Positions 9,538-18,157 of a stretch of 64,000 bases of DNA are shown piece by piece. Positions within the stretch are counted from its first letter, which is position 1. Each line of letters opens with the position of its first letter. The stretch lies in assembly GCF_001652725.1 (NCBI RefSeq), contig NZ_LWHJ01000011.1:558001-622000 (forward strand), given 5' to 3'. The stretch comes from Pedobacter psychrophilus. Its GTDB lineage: Bacteria > Bacteroidota > Bacteroidia > Sphingobacteriales > Sphingobacteriaceae. The translations under genes and the position numbers were made by a program. The notes under the pieces were generated by a model. The model was not told where the DNA came from and did no database searches. It saw only the letters and a list, made by a program, of their open reading frames with translations.

Positions 9538-10263
9538 TTAAATGGAGAGTATCTGAGCAGTAACTAAAGCCTTGTCGATCATGTTAATCCGCATTTTATC
9601 ATCAAATCTAAATGAGGGAAGAAAGATGCTAAAGCTGGCTATTGCCTTTTTATTTTGATATATGGGAACGGCGATCCCCACTACCTGTACGGTATCTTCA
9701 ATTAAAGCATACCCTTGTTTTTTAATTGCATTTATTTGTTCAAAAAAGCCAATCCGAGAAGCGGCCTGCGGCCAAACCTGTTTTGAAGGCAGCCCATATT
9801 GTTTTAAAAATAATTGCAGATCGTGATCATTTAAAAAAGCAATTAACAATCTCCCTGTTGAAGAGTCATAGGCTTGTTTTTCGTCAGGTGTTGTAGCTTG
9901 AATCAGTTGATTACTATTTTGCTTATGGATAACCTTTCTTATATCATTTTTTAAAATCGCGATAAGGCAATTTTCATTTAATTCCATAGTTATATTTTCA
10001 AGTATTGGCCTAGCTTTATTTAGCAAGTCATTAAATCCAATAGTCCCATTATTGATATCTGAAAGACGTTCCCCAATCAAGTATCCCTTTTCATTTTCTG
10101 GTTTTTTTAATAGCCCTCTGGTAACTAAAGTCTTAACGATATTAGCACAAGTTGCAGCATTTAAATTTAAATCTTTAGCTATGTTCCCCAATAGTTTAGG
10201 TCTGTAAATATCTTCTGCCACATATTCTAAAATATCGATGGATCGATGGATAACTTGAATCAT
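9538..10263 (-). CDS. IclR family transcriptional regulator of the L-fucose operon
   Basis: Regulator of 241 residues. An N-terminal winged helix-turn-helix occupies about residues 1-65 (IHRSIDILEYVAE; LGNIAKDLNLNAATCANIVKTL), and an IclR effector domain about 80-240 (YDSSTGRLLIAFL; GYALIEDTVQVVGIAVPI). It is divergent from the fucose operon with about 106 bases between the start codons, so it probably controls that operon and itself. Campylobacter jejuni also has an IclR-type regulator (FucR) beside its fucose genes, which supports this role. The effector, perhaps L-fucose or a pathway intermediate, is inferred. Whether it represses or activates cannot be seen. Confidence 0.9.
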   Translation of the reverse strand: MIQVIHRSIDILEYVAEDIYRPKLLGNIAKDLNLNAATCANIVKTLVTRGLLKKPENEKGYLIGERLSDINNGTIGFNDLLNKARPILENITMELNENCLIAILKNDIRKVIHKQNSNQLIQATTPDEKQAYDSSTGRLLIAFLNDHDLQLFLKQYGLPSKQVWPQAASRIGFFEQINAIKKQGYALIEDTVQVVGIAVPIYQNKKAIASFSIFLPSFRFDDKMRINMIDKALVTAQILSI

Positions 10264-10369
10264 ACATTTTTAAATATGTGGTAAATTCAGTAATTTATTC
10301 CATAATATAAAATTTTTGTTTTATATAAAAATGTTAGCTTACTTTGAAAACCATTATTTCCTTAACAAA

Positions 10370-11617
10370 ATGACAGAAAACAAAACCTCTAACAGGTTTG
10401 CATTTATCATGATTACCTCCCTTTTTTTTATGTGGGGTTTTGTGCATAATCTCGATCCGATTTTAATTCCACACCTCAAAAAAGCATTCAGCTTATCTAC
10501 ACTTCAAGCATCATTAGTAGATTCTGCTGTTTTCATCGCTTATTTTGTAATGGCGTTACCTGCAGGAGCAATCATGAAGAAATATGGTTATAAAGCTGGC
10601 ATATTAACGGGATTGGCACTTTTTGCTATCGGTTCTTATTTATTCATTCCATCTGCGAATACGCAATTATACACTTTCTTCCTTCTTTCTTTATTTGTAA
10701 TTGCCTGTGGTTTAACCATATTAGAAACAGCGGCAAATCCTTATGCTTCACTATTAGGCCCACCCGAAAAAGCAGTTCAACGTTTAAACTTAGCACAATC
10801 TTTTAATGGATTGGCTGCCACATTGGCTCCCATTATTGGGGCAAAAATTATTTTAACCAAAGGTTATTCTGATGCAGCTTTGAATGCGATGACAGCGTCT
10901 GCAAGGGATGTTGCTTTAGCCGCAGAAGCATCAAGTGTCAAAATGCCATATTTGGTTTTAGGAAGTATTATTTTATTAATTGCCATTATTTTTTATTTCA
11001 TGAAACTTCCCGAAATCAAAGAAGGAGATGGCGTAGCATCAGTAAGCAATGTTTTTCATGCCTTAAAGCATCGTCATTTAAGTTGGGCAGTAGCAGCACA
11101 GTTTTTTTATGTTGGTGCTCAGGTATGTGTATTTAGTTTTTTTATTCTTTATGCCACTAAAGCAGCTGGAATCAGCGAAATGGAAGCGGCAACTTATGCT
11201 GGTTTCGGAGTGGGTATGGCTTTTATGATTGGCCGTTTTGTTGGTACTTTCTTCATGAAATTTATACCACCTGTAAAGTTATTGATGATTTATAGTTTGA
11301 TATGTTCTGTATTATCAATTTTAGCGATTTTTATTACAGGTATCATAGCCGTTTATGTAATTATTGGGATTGCATTTTTCATGTCTATCATGTTCCCTAC
11401 TATTTTCTCTTTAGGAATTAAAGATTTAGGTGGTGACACCAAATTTGGAAGCAGTTTGATAATTATGGCAATTGTTGGGGGTGCATTACTGCCTCCGCTA
11501 TTTGGCTATATCAGTGATGTAACACAAAATATTCAAATGGGTTATATTGTGCCTTTGGCTTGTTTTGTCGTGATTTTCTTCTTTGGAATTACAGGTTATA
11601 AAGTTGTTAAATCGTAA
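10370..11617 (+). CDS. fucP: L-fucose:H+ symporter, MFS family
   Basis: Inner-membrane permease of about 415 residues with roughly 12 hydrophobic helices. The opening MITSLFFMWGFVHNLDPILI followed by PHLKKAF is the characteristic FucP/HMM sugar permease start, and TILETAANPYASLLGP matches the conserved loop of this family. The ATG at 10370 (MTENKTSN) gives the family start; an upstream ATG at 10331 and TTG at 10316 would add an atypical leader. It is the first gene of the operon, five bases before the mutarotase gene. FucP relatives can also carry L-galactose or other hexoses. The six pathway genes that follow make L-fucose the most likely substrate. Confidence 0.92.
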   Translation: MTENKTSNRFAFIMITSLFFMWGFVHNLDPILIPHLKKAFSLSTLQASLVDSAVFIAYFVMALPAGAIMKKYGYKAGILTGLALFAIGSYLFIPSANTQLYTFFLLSLFVIACGLTILETAANPYASLLGPPEKAVQRLNLAQSFNGLAATLAPIIGAKIILTKGYSDAALNAMTASARDVALAAEASSVKMPYLVLGSIILLIAIIFYFMKLPEIKEGDGVASVSNVFHALKHRHLSWAVAAQFFYVGAQVCVFSFFILYATKAAGISEMEAATYAGFGVGMAFMIGRFVGTFFMKFIPPVKLLMIYSLICSVLSILAIFITGIIAVYVIIGIAFFMSIMFPTIFSLGIKDLGGDTKFGSSLIIMAIVGGALLPPLFGYISDVTQNIQMGYIVPLACFVVIFFFGITGYKVVKS

Positions 11618-11622
11618 AAAAA

Positions 11623-11961
11623 ATGAGAAATTATATACTAGCACTAGATTTAAAAGAAGATATCCATCTTATCCATGAATATGATGAATGGCACAGAAAT
11701 GTTTGGCCCGAGATTTTAAAAAGTATCAAAGATTCTGGAATCCTTAAAATGGAAATTTTCAGATTCTATAACAGACTTTGCATGGTGATGGAAACCATTG
11801 ATGAATTTTCCTTCGAACACAAAGGCAAAATGGATGTGGAAAATGAAAAAGTGCAGGAATGGGAGAAATTGATGTGGACTTTCCAGCAGAAGATTCCCGG
11901 TTCAAAGCCTAAAGAAAAATGGGTTTTAATGCATAGCATATTTGAATTTAAAAGTAATTAA
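11623..11961 (+). CDS. L-fucose mutarotase (RhaM/DUF718 family)
   Basis: Cytoplasmic sugar mutarotase of 112 residues in the L-rhamnose mutarotase (DUF718) family. It interconverts anomers so that the following dehydrogenase gets the right form. The conserved EYDEWHRNVWPEI segment corresponds to the Y/H active-site region of this family, and KWVLMHSIFEF closes the fold. Automatic annotation would say rhamnose mutarotase, but the operon contains no rhamnose genes and every neighbour fits L-fucose oxidation. DUF718 proteins occur in the same place in other fucose oxidation loci. Its stop codon abuts the ATG of the next gene (TAAATG), so the two are probably translationally coupled. Confidence 0.85.
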   Translation: MRNYILALDLKEDIHLIHEYDEWHRNVWPEILKSIKDSGILKMEIFRFYNRLCMVMETIDEFSFEHKGKMDVENEKVQEWEKLMWTFQQKIPGSKPKEKWVLMHSIFEFKSN

Positions 11962-13596
11962 ATGGATTTTCTAAAGATAGACCTCAAAGATAATGTGCTG
12001 GTTGCCCTTCAAGATTTATCGGAAGGGAGAAAAATTAATTTCGAAAATAAAACCATCCTCATCAAAGAAAAAATCCCTGCAAAGCATAAATTCTTTATTG
12101 ATGATATGCATAAAGGAGATGAACTTTTGATGTACGGAGTTTTGGTAGGCAAATTACAAAATGATGTAAAATGCGGTCAGCGAATGACTGTAGAGAACAC
12201 CAAACATGCGGCTGACCCTTATGCTTACCGTGAAGTGGATTATAGATGGCATTCCCCAAATGTTGATGCTTTTAAGGACAGAACATTTAAAGGTTACCAC
12301 CGAAGAGATGGGCAAATGGGTACAGCCAATTATTGGTTGTTTATACCAACTGTTTTCTGTGAAAACAGAAACTTGGATGTAATTAAAGAGGCTTTACATG
12401 ATAGTTTAGGGTATTCAGTTACCGATAAATATAAATTATTTGCTAAAACTTTATTGGAGGAAATTAAGGAAGGTAATACCATTGATAACTTAAATGTTTC
12501 TGTTTCTAATTCAGCTAATAAAAGCAGATATTTTAAAAACGTTGACGGCATTAAGTTTCTAAATCACCAAGGTGGATGTGGAGGAACAAGACAAGATGCA
12601 GATACTTTGAGTAAATTATTAGTCGCTTATGCAGACCATCCAAATGTTGCGGGTATAACACTTTTAAGCCTAGGTTGCCAGCATTTGCAGGTACAAGATT
12701 TTTTGAACGATTTAAAAATACGCAACTCAAATTTTGATAAACCGCTTTACATTTTTGAGCAACAAAAAACACAAAGCGAAGAATATTTAATTCAGGAAGC
12801 GATAAAGAAAACCTTTTTAGGCTTAATAGAAATCAATAAGATTGAAAGAGCGCCAGCACCTTTATCTAAATTAACCATTGGAGTTAAATGTGGCGGTAGT
12901 GATGGCTTTAGCGGAATTTCTGCAAATCCTGCAGTAGGATATACTGCAGATTTAATAGTGGCTTTAGGAGGTAAGGTGTTATTGGCTGAGTTCCCGGAAT
13001 TATGCGGTGCAGAACAAAACATGATTGACCGCAGTGTGGATAAAGAGACGGCAGAAAAATTTATACGCCTGATGACGGATTATGATGCGCAAGCTCATGC
13101 TGTGGGCTCTGGATTTTACATGAACCCTTCACCAGGGAATATCAAAGATGGTTTAATTACTGATGCCATAAAAAGTACAGGTGCTGCAAAAAAAGGTGGC
13201 ACTTCTCCTGTTGTTGATGTTCTGGACTATACAGAACCTGCAAAAAAACCAGGTTTAAGTTTGGTTTGTACGCCCGGTAACGACGTAGAAGCCACTACTG
13301 GCAAGGCCGCAAGTGGCGCAACTCTAATTCTTTTTACTACAGGCTTAGGAACACCTACAGGAAATCCGGTTTGTCCAGTGATTAAAGTAGCAACTAATAC
13401 CACTTTAGCTACAAGGATGAGTGATATTATTGATATTGATACTGGCGGAGTGATTACCGGGGAAAAATCTATCGAACAGATGGGAAGTGAGATATTAGAA
13501 TATTGTATCAAGGCAGCAAGCGGAGAAAAAATCCCTAAAGCTGTATTATTGAATCAGGATGATTTTATTCCATGGAAAAGAGGGGTAAGTTTATAA
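11962..13596 (+). CDS. UxaA-family dehydratase, probable L-fuconate dehydratase
   Basis: Cytoplasmic sugar-acid dehydratase of 544 residues with both halves of the altronate dehydratase family: a small N-terminal SAF domain (about 1-85) and the large catalytic part, with NHQGGCGGTRQDADTL and GVKCGGSDGFSGISANP motifs. In a fucose operon it is expected to dehydrate L-fuconate to 2-keto-3-deoxy-L-fuconate. Xanthomonas uses an enolase-superfamily enzyme for this step, whereas Campylobacter jejuni has UxaA-type genes in its fucose locus, as here. D-altronate or L-galactonate remain possible substrates. The gene starts directly at the stop of the mutarotase gene. Confidence 0.85.
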   Translation: MDFLKIDLKDNVLVALQDLSEGRKINFENKTILIKEKIPAKHKFFIDDMHKGDELLMYGVLVGKLQNDVKCGQRMTVENTKHAADPYAYREVDYRWHSPNVDAFKDRTFKGYHRRDGQMGTANYWLFIPTVFCENRNLDVIKEALHDSLGYSVTDKYKLFAKTLLEEIKEGNTIDNLNVSVSNSANKSRYFKNVDGIKFLNHQGGCGGTRQDADTLSKLLVAYADHPNVAGITLLSLGCQHLQVQDFLNDLKIRNSNFDKPLYIFEQQKTQSEEYLIQEAIKKTFLGLIEINKIERAPAPLSKLTIGVKCGGSDGFSGISANPAVGYTADLIVALGGKVLLAEFPELCGAEQNMIDRSVDKETAEKFIRLMTDYDAQAHAVGSGFYMNPSPGNIKDGLITDAIKSTGAAKKGGTSPVVDVLDYTEPAKKPGLSLVCTPGNDVEATTGKAASGATLILFTTGLGTPTGNPVCPVIKVATNTTLATRMSDIIDIDTGGVITGEKSIEQMGSEILEYCIKAASGEKIPKAVLLNQDDFIPWKRGVSL

Positions 13597-13624
13597 ATCA
13601 ATTAATAAATCTAAAATATTAGAA

Positions 13625-14386
13625 GTGTTTAGTTTAAAAGGTAAAACGGCAGTAATTACAGGAGGAGGTAGTGGAATAGGCAAATCCATTGCTGAAATAT
13701 TTTCAAAGCAAGGAGCTGTAGTTCACATTATAGAACTTAACCTGCAATCCGCAAATGATACAGTTAATGGAATTAAGAAATACGGAGAAGCTTTTTCTCA
13801 CTCTTGTGATGTTTCCAAACAGCTGGAAGTGAAAACAGTTTTCGAGCGCATTGGCAAGGTTGATATTTTGGTGAATAATGCGGGGATTGCACATATCGGC
13901 AAAGCATCTACTACTGAAGAATCAGACTTCGATAAAGTTTATCAGGTAAATGTGAAAGGAGCGTATAATTGTCTTTATGCGGTCTTACCTCTTATGCAAA
14001 AGAAAGGTAGTGGTGTAATTTTAAATACAGCATCTATCGCATCATTGGTAGGGATTACAGATCGGTTTGCTTATTCTATGAGTAAAGGTGCAATTTACGC
14101 GATGAGTATGTCTGTTGCTAGAGATTATATGGCTGATGGAATTAGGTGTAATAGTATTTCGCCAGCGAGAATTCATACACCTTTTGTAGATGGTTTCATC
14201 GCCAAGAATTATCCTGATAATCATAAAGAGATTTTTGAAAAGTTATCCAAAAGTCAGCCTATTGGCAGAATGGGAAAACCAGAAGAGGTAGCTGCATTGG
14301 CTTTATATCTCTGTTCTGATGAGGCAGGATTTATTACAGGTTGTGATTACCCGATTGATGGTGGGTTTATTAAATTGAACAATTAG
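13625..14386 (+). CDS. SDR oxidoreductase, probable 2-keto-3-deoxy-L-fuconate dehydrogenase
   Basis: Classical short-chain dehydrogenase of 253 residues. The GTG at 13625 places MFSLKGKTAVIT at the usual distance from the nucleotide-binding TGGGSGIG. NNAG is present, as is the catalytic Ser (NTASIASLVG) with the Tyr-x3-Lys pair in YSMSKGA; the C-terminal GCDYPIDGG is typical. The acidic residue after beta-2 (HIIELN) suggests a preference for NAD. Between the dehydratase and the diketo-acid hydrolase, it fits oxidation of 2-keto-3-deoxy-L-fuconate to 2,4-diketo-3-deoxy-L-fuconate. The specific substrate is inferred from position. Confidence 0.82.
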   Translation: MFSLKGKTAVITGGGSGIGKSIAEIFSKQGAVVHIIELNLQSANDTVNGIKKYGEAFSHSCDVSKQLEVKTVFERIGKVDILVNNAGIAHIGKASTTEESDFDKVYQVNVKGAYNCLYAVLPLMQKKGSGVILNTASIASLVGITDRFAYSMSKGAIYAMSMSVARDYMADGIRCNSISPARIHTPFVDGFIAKNYPDNHKEIFEKLSKSQPIGRMGKPEEVAALALYLCSDEAGFITGCDYPIDGGFIKLNN

Positions 14387-14462
14387 AAAAACAAGATTTA
14401 AGAAACTAGTAATACCAAATACTTTTGTGTGATTAGTTAGGAAGAATTAAAAAGTTAGAAAC

Positions 14463-15320
14463 ATGAAATTAATAAGATACGGAAAAATAGGAGCAGAAAA
14501 GCCAGGAGTAGTTATTGATCATAAGAGATACGATACTTCTGCATTTGGAGAAGATTATAATGAAGCGTTTTTTGAACATGACGGATTAAATCGTTTAGCA
14601 AAGTTTATTAAAGAGAATAAAGCAAATTTATCTTTGATTGATGATATAGAGCGATTAGGTTGTCCATTTGCTCGTCCTTCCAAAATAGTTTGTATTGGAT
14701 TGAATTATGCAAAACACGCAAAAGAAACCAATGCACCAATCCCTAAAGAGCCTATCATATTTTTTAAATCCACTACTTCTGTAATTGGGCCGAACGATTC
14801 TATTATGCTTCCGAAGGATTCTCTAAAAACAGATTGGGAAGTTGAATTGGCATTTGTAATCGGTAAAAAAGCCAGCTACGTTTCTAAAGAAGAAGCTTTG
14901 GATTATGTTGCCGGTTATGTTTTACATAATGATGTAAGTGAACGAGCCTTTCAATTAGAAAGAGGTGGACAATGGGCAAAGGGGAAAGGTTGCGATACAT
15001 TTGCGCCGCTTGGTCCATGGTTGGTCACAAAAGACGAAATTGCTAATCCAAATAATTTACGTCTTTGGTTAAAACTGAATGGTAAAATGGTTCAGGATGG
15101 TAATACTGATGATTTTATTTTTGATATCGCTCATGTAGTTTCTTACTTAAGTGAATTTATGACACTTTTACCGGGAGATGTAATATCTACCGGCACACCG
15201 CATGGTGTAGGATTAGGATTTAATCCGCCAATTTATTTAAAAGAAGGAGATGTAATTGAACTAGGGATTGATGGTTTGGGAGAAGCAAAACAGGCAGTTA
15301 TAGCTTATGCAAAAAATTGA
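14463..15320 (+). CDS. FAH-family hydrolase, probable 2,4-diketo-3-deoxy-L-fuconate hydrolase
   Basis: Fumarylacetoacetate hydrolase superfamily enzyme of 285 residues. It has the short N-terminal domain and the catalytic domain with GLNYAKHAKE, the metal-binding DWEVELAFVIG and HNDVSERAFQ, and the closing STGTPHGVG. In the Xanthomonas-type fucose pathway such an enzyme cleaves 2,4-diketo-3-deoxy-L-fuconate to pyruvate and L-lactate. The lactate dehydrogenase three genes downstream supports exactly that. The 76-base gap before it holds no visible structure. Its last 14 bases overlap the next gene, indicating tight coupling. Confidence 0.88.
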   Translation: MKLIRYGKIGAEKPGVVIDHKRYDTSAFGEDYNEAFFEHDGLNRLAKFIKENKANLSLIDDIERLGCPFARPSKIVCIGLNYAKHAKETNAPIPKEPIIFFKSTTSVIGPNDSIMLPKDSLKTDWEVELAFVIGKKASYVSKEEALDYVAGYVLHNDVSERAFQLERGGQWAKGKGCDTFAPLGPWLVTKDEIANPNNLRLWLKLNGKMVQDGNTDDFIFDIAHVVSYLSEFMTLLPGDVISTGTPHGVGLGFNPPIYLKEGDVIELGIDGLGEAKQAVIAYAKN

Positions 15321-16140
15321 TACACATCAGCATTTCTGGAAATATAACCCAATAAATCATAGTTGGATAAATGAGGGGATGACACTGCTGAAGAATGATT
15401 TTACGCCTGATGATTTATTTCCGCTTCTAGAAAAAACGGGATTTGATGGTTGTATCGCTGTTCAGGTTGATGAAGATGAGGCTGATAATGATTTTTTATT
15501 ATCCATAGCAAATCAGAATGAATTTGTAAAAGGTGTAATAGGCTGGGTTGATCTATTAAATGATAATATAGAAGCAAGGTTAAACCATTATCAGCAGTTT
15601 AATAAACTCAAAGGTTTTAGATATATGCTGCAAGGAAAGGAGCCCAGAGATTTGATGCTGAGCAAAGACTTTACAAATGGAGTTGGGTTATTAAATAAGT
15701 ATAATTTTATATATGAAATTTTAATCCTTAGCGACCAATTACCATATGTTAACGAATTGGTTTCAAAGTTTCCTGAACAACCATTTGTTATAAATCATTT
15801 GGCAAAGCCGATGATAAAGTATGGTAAAATTAAACAATGGAGTAAAGAAATTAAAGCAATTGCGAAACACGAAAATATATCTTGTAAAGTATCAGGAATG
15901 GTGACTGAAGCCGATTGGAAAAATTGGAATTATCATGATTTTAATCCTTATTTAGATGTTGTGTTCAATGCTTTTGGAGCAGATAGGCTGATGTTTGGTT
16001 CTGATTGGCCAGTTTGCAATTTAGCAGGTGGATACCATAAGGTTTATGAAATTATGGAAAGATATACCTTACAATTAAGTGCAACCGAACAAGAAAAATT
16101 TTGGGGAGGAAATGCTTTAGCATTTTATCAAATAAAATAA
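15307..16140 (+). CDS. amidohydrolase, probable L-fucono-1,5-lactonase
   Basis: Amidohydrolase_2-type enzyme of 277 residues. The metal or substrate-binding HQHFW motif stands right at the N-terminus (DTHQHFWKY), followed by QVDEDEADNDFLL, INHLAKP, and FGSDWPVC with the catalytic Asp near the C-terminal end. This is the set expected for COG3618 sugar lactonases. It should open the lactone made by L-fucose dehydrogenase to L-fuconate. It starts inside the 3' end of the hydrolase gene and ends two bases before the dehydrogenase gene, consistent with one mRNA. Confidence 0.87.
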   Translation: MQKIDTHQHFWKYNPINHSWINEGMTLLKNDFTPDDLFPLLEKTGFDGCIAVQVDEDEADNDFLLSIANQNEFVKGVIGWVDLLNDNIEARLNHYQQFNKLKGFRYMLQGKEPRDLMLSKDFTNGVGLLNKYNFIYEILILSDQLPYVNELVSKFPEQPFVINHLAKPMIKYGKIKQWSKEIKAIAKHENISCKVSGMVTEADWKNWNYHDFNPYLDVVFNAFGADRLMFGSDWPVCNLAGGYHKVYEIMERYTLQLSATEQEKFWGGNALAFYQIK

Positions 16141-16142
16141 TT

Positions 16143-16931
16143 ATGGATTTAAAATTAAACGATAAAGTAATAATTGTAACAGGTGGCGCCAAAGGTATCG
16201 GATTGGGAATTGTTGAAGCATTAGCTGCTGAAGGTGCAATTCCGGTAATCGTGGGTAGAAAGTATACTGATAACCAAAAGGAAGTAGATAGAATTAAAAA
16301 GCTAGGATATAAGGCATTTGCGGTGGAGGCTGAATTGACCAAACCCGAAGAATGCGAAAAAGCTGTTAAAGAGGTAATCAAAGAATTTGGGAGGATACAA
16401 GGAATAGTGAACAATGCAGGTTTAAATGATGGTGTTGGATTAGAAAATGGTACCTATGAAGGATTTATAGAAAGTCTGCATCGAAACTTAGTTCACTATT
16501 ATCTAATTGTTCATCATGCTTTGCCCGAGCTGATTAAATCTAAAGGAGCAATCGTAAATATAAGTTCTAAAACGGGAGAAACAGGGCAAGGAAATACTTC
16601 TGCTTATGCGGCTGCTAATGGAGGAAGAAACGCATTGACCAGAGAATGGGCGGTAGAATTATTGAAATACAATATACGTGTAAATGCTGTTGTTGTTGCC
16701 GAATGTTGGACTCCTCAATACGAAAAATGGATAACCACCTTACCAAATCCAGAAGAGAAATTAAAAGAAATTACGTCAAAAATTCCGTTAGAAAATAGGA
16801 TGACCACGGCTCAAGAAATTGCCGATACAGTTGCCTTTCTTTTAAGTGAAAAATCCAGTCATACAACCGGTCAGATTTTATATGTTGATGGAGGTTATGT
16901 TCATTTAGACAGAGCATTAGCAAATGCTTAA
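16143..16931 (+). CDS. SDR oxidoreductase, probable L-fucose dehydrogenase with Asn in place of the catalytic Lys
   Basis: Short-chain dehydrogenase of 262 residues. The ATG at 16143 gives MDLKLNDKVIIVTGG, the usual start before the TGGAKGIG nucleotide-binding loop. NNAGLNDGVGL, RNLVHYY, IVNISSKTGETGQG and the ending YVDGGYVHLDRALA closely resemble known L-fucose (L-galactose) dehydrogenases from Burkholderia and Xanthomonas as I remember them. It would oxidise L-fucose to L-fuconolactone with NAD(P). Oddity: the normal Tyr-x3-Lys pair reads Tyr155-Ala-Ala-Ala-Asn159, so the lysine is replaced by asparagine, while Ser and Tyr remain. The rest of the fold is well conserved, so this may be a lineage-specific active-site variant rather than a dead enzyme. 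Confidence 0.85.
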   Translation: MDLKLNDKVIIVTGGAKGIGLGIVEALAAEGAIPVIVGRKYTDNQKEVDRIKKLGYKAFAVEAELTKPEECEKAVKEVIKEFGRIQGIVNNAGLNDGVGLENGTYEGFIESLHRNLVHYYLIVHHALPELIKSKGAIVNISSKTGETGQGNTSAYAAANGGRNALTREWAVELLKYNIRVNAVVVAECWTPQYEKWITTLPNPEEKLKEITSKIPLENRMTTAQEIADTVAFLLSEKSSHTTGQILYVDGGYVHLDRALANA

Positions 16932-16996
16932 ATCGGAAAAACAGGAACGGTATTTTACATCTACTTAAAAGAAGGAAAAATAAAAAATCAATATTT

Positions 16997-18157
16997 ATGT
17001 CACAAGAATTCAACACTAAATATCCTTCTATTGATGATTTAAGGAATAAAGCGCAAAGGAAAATCCCAAAATTTGCTTTTGAATATTTAGACGGAGGTTG
17101 TAATGAAGATGTTAATCTTCACAGGAACGTTTCGGAACTTAGGGAAGTTCAGCTAAAACCTCAATATATAAAAGAATTCAATGGATTAAGTCTTAAAACA
17201 AGATTACTTGGAATAGAGTATGATGCTCCTTTTGGAATAGCGCCCATTGGATTACAAGGTCTAATATGGCCAAATTCTCCAGAAATTTTGGCAAAGGCAG
17301 CTTTTAAACATAATATACCTTTTATTTTAAGTACTGTAACTACTACCAGCATAGAGCGAGCCAGCGAGTTAACTGAAGGCAAAGCATGGTTCCAATTATA
17401 TCATCCTACAGAAAATCGTTTAAGAAATGATATTATCAAAAGAGCAGCAGCTGCGGAATGCCCCGTTCTTGTAATCCTGTGTGATGTTCCTAGTTTTGGT
17501 TTTAGACCCAGGGATATACGTAATGGATTGGCAATGCCACCAAAAATGTCTGTTAGAAATATTTTGCAAGTAATGGGTAAACCTAGCTGGGCAATAAATA
17601 CTTTAAAATACGGACAACCAAATTTTGCAAATTTAAAACCGTACATGCCTAAAGGTTTAGATTTAAAACAATTAGGTCAATTTATGGACGCTACGTTTTC
17701 CGGAAGGTTAAATGAAGATAAAATAAAAGCCATTCGCGATCAATGGAAAGGTAAATTAGTACTAAAAGGAGTTGCTTCAGAAATTGATGCACAGAAAGCT
17801 ATCCGTTTGGGGATTGACGGAATTATTGTTTCCAATCATGGCGGAAGACAATTAGATTCGGGAGAATCATCTATAAAGCCCTTAACTAGAATCGCAGAAA
17901 AGTTTGGTAATCAAATTGAAGTGATGATGGATAGCGGTATCCGTTCTGGTTCCGATGTAGCAAGAGCTCTTGCGAGCGGCGCTAAATTTACTTTTATGGG
18001 GAGATCTTTTATGTATGGAACTGCAGCCTTAGGAAATGCTGGAGGTAATCATACTATTACTCTTCTAAAAAAAGAATTACATCAAATTATGGAGCAACTT
18101 TGCTGTGAAAGATTGGAAGATTTACCAAGTCATTTAATTAAAGAAAAATACAATTAA
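16997..18157 (+). CDS. lldD: FMN-dependent alpha-hydroxy acid dehydrogenase, probable L-lactate dehydrogenase
   Basis: FMN-dependent 2-hydroxyacid dehydrogenase of 386 residues with a TIM barrel. Visible family blocks are FEYLDGGCNED near the N-terminus, PIGLQGLIWPNSPEILAKAA, WFQLY, the catalytic His with substrate Arg in SNHGGRQLDSGE, and the FMN phosphate-binding DSGIRSGSDVARAL and MGRSFMYG. As the last gene of the fucose operon it most likely oxidises the L-lactate released by the diketo-acid hydrolase to pyruvate, passing electrons to the respiratory chain. Other L-2-hydroxy acids are possible in this family. Confidence 0.88.
   Translation: MSQEFNTKYPSIDDLRNKAQRKIPKFAFEYLDGGCNEDVNLHRNVSELREVQLKPQYIKEFNGLSLKTRLLGIEYDAPFGIAPIGLQGLIWPNSPEILAKAAFKHNIPFILSTVTTTSIERASELTEGKAWFQLYHPTENRLRNDIIKRAAAAECPVLVILCDVPSFGFRPRDIRNGLAMPPKMSVRNILQVMGKPSWAINTLKYGQPNFANLKPYMPKGLDLKQLGQFMDATFSGRLNEDKIKAIRDQWKGKLVLKGVASEIDAQKAIRLGIDGIIVSNHGGRQLDSGESSIKPLTRIAEKFGNQIEVMMDSGIRSGSDVARALASGAKFTFMGRSFMYGTAALGNAGGNHTITLLKKELHQIMEQLCCERLEDLPSHLIKEKYN

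Noticed and set aside
16997-18157. Glycolate or mandelate oxidation as the role of the FMN enzyme
   Set aside because: Possible by family, but the operon produces L-lactate, so lactate oxidation is the simpler reading.
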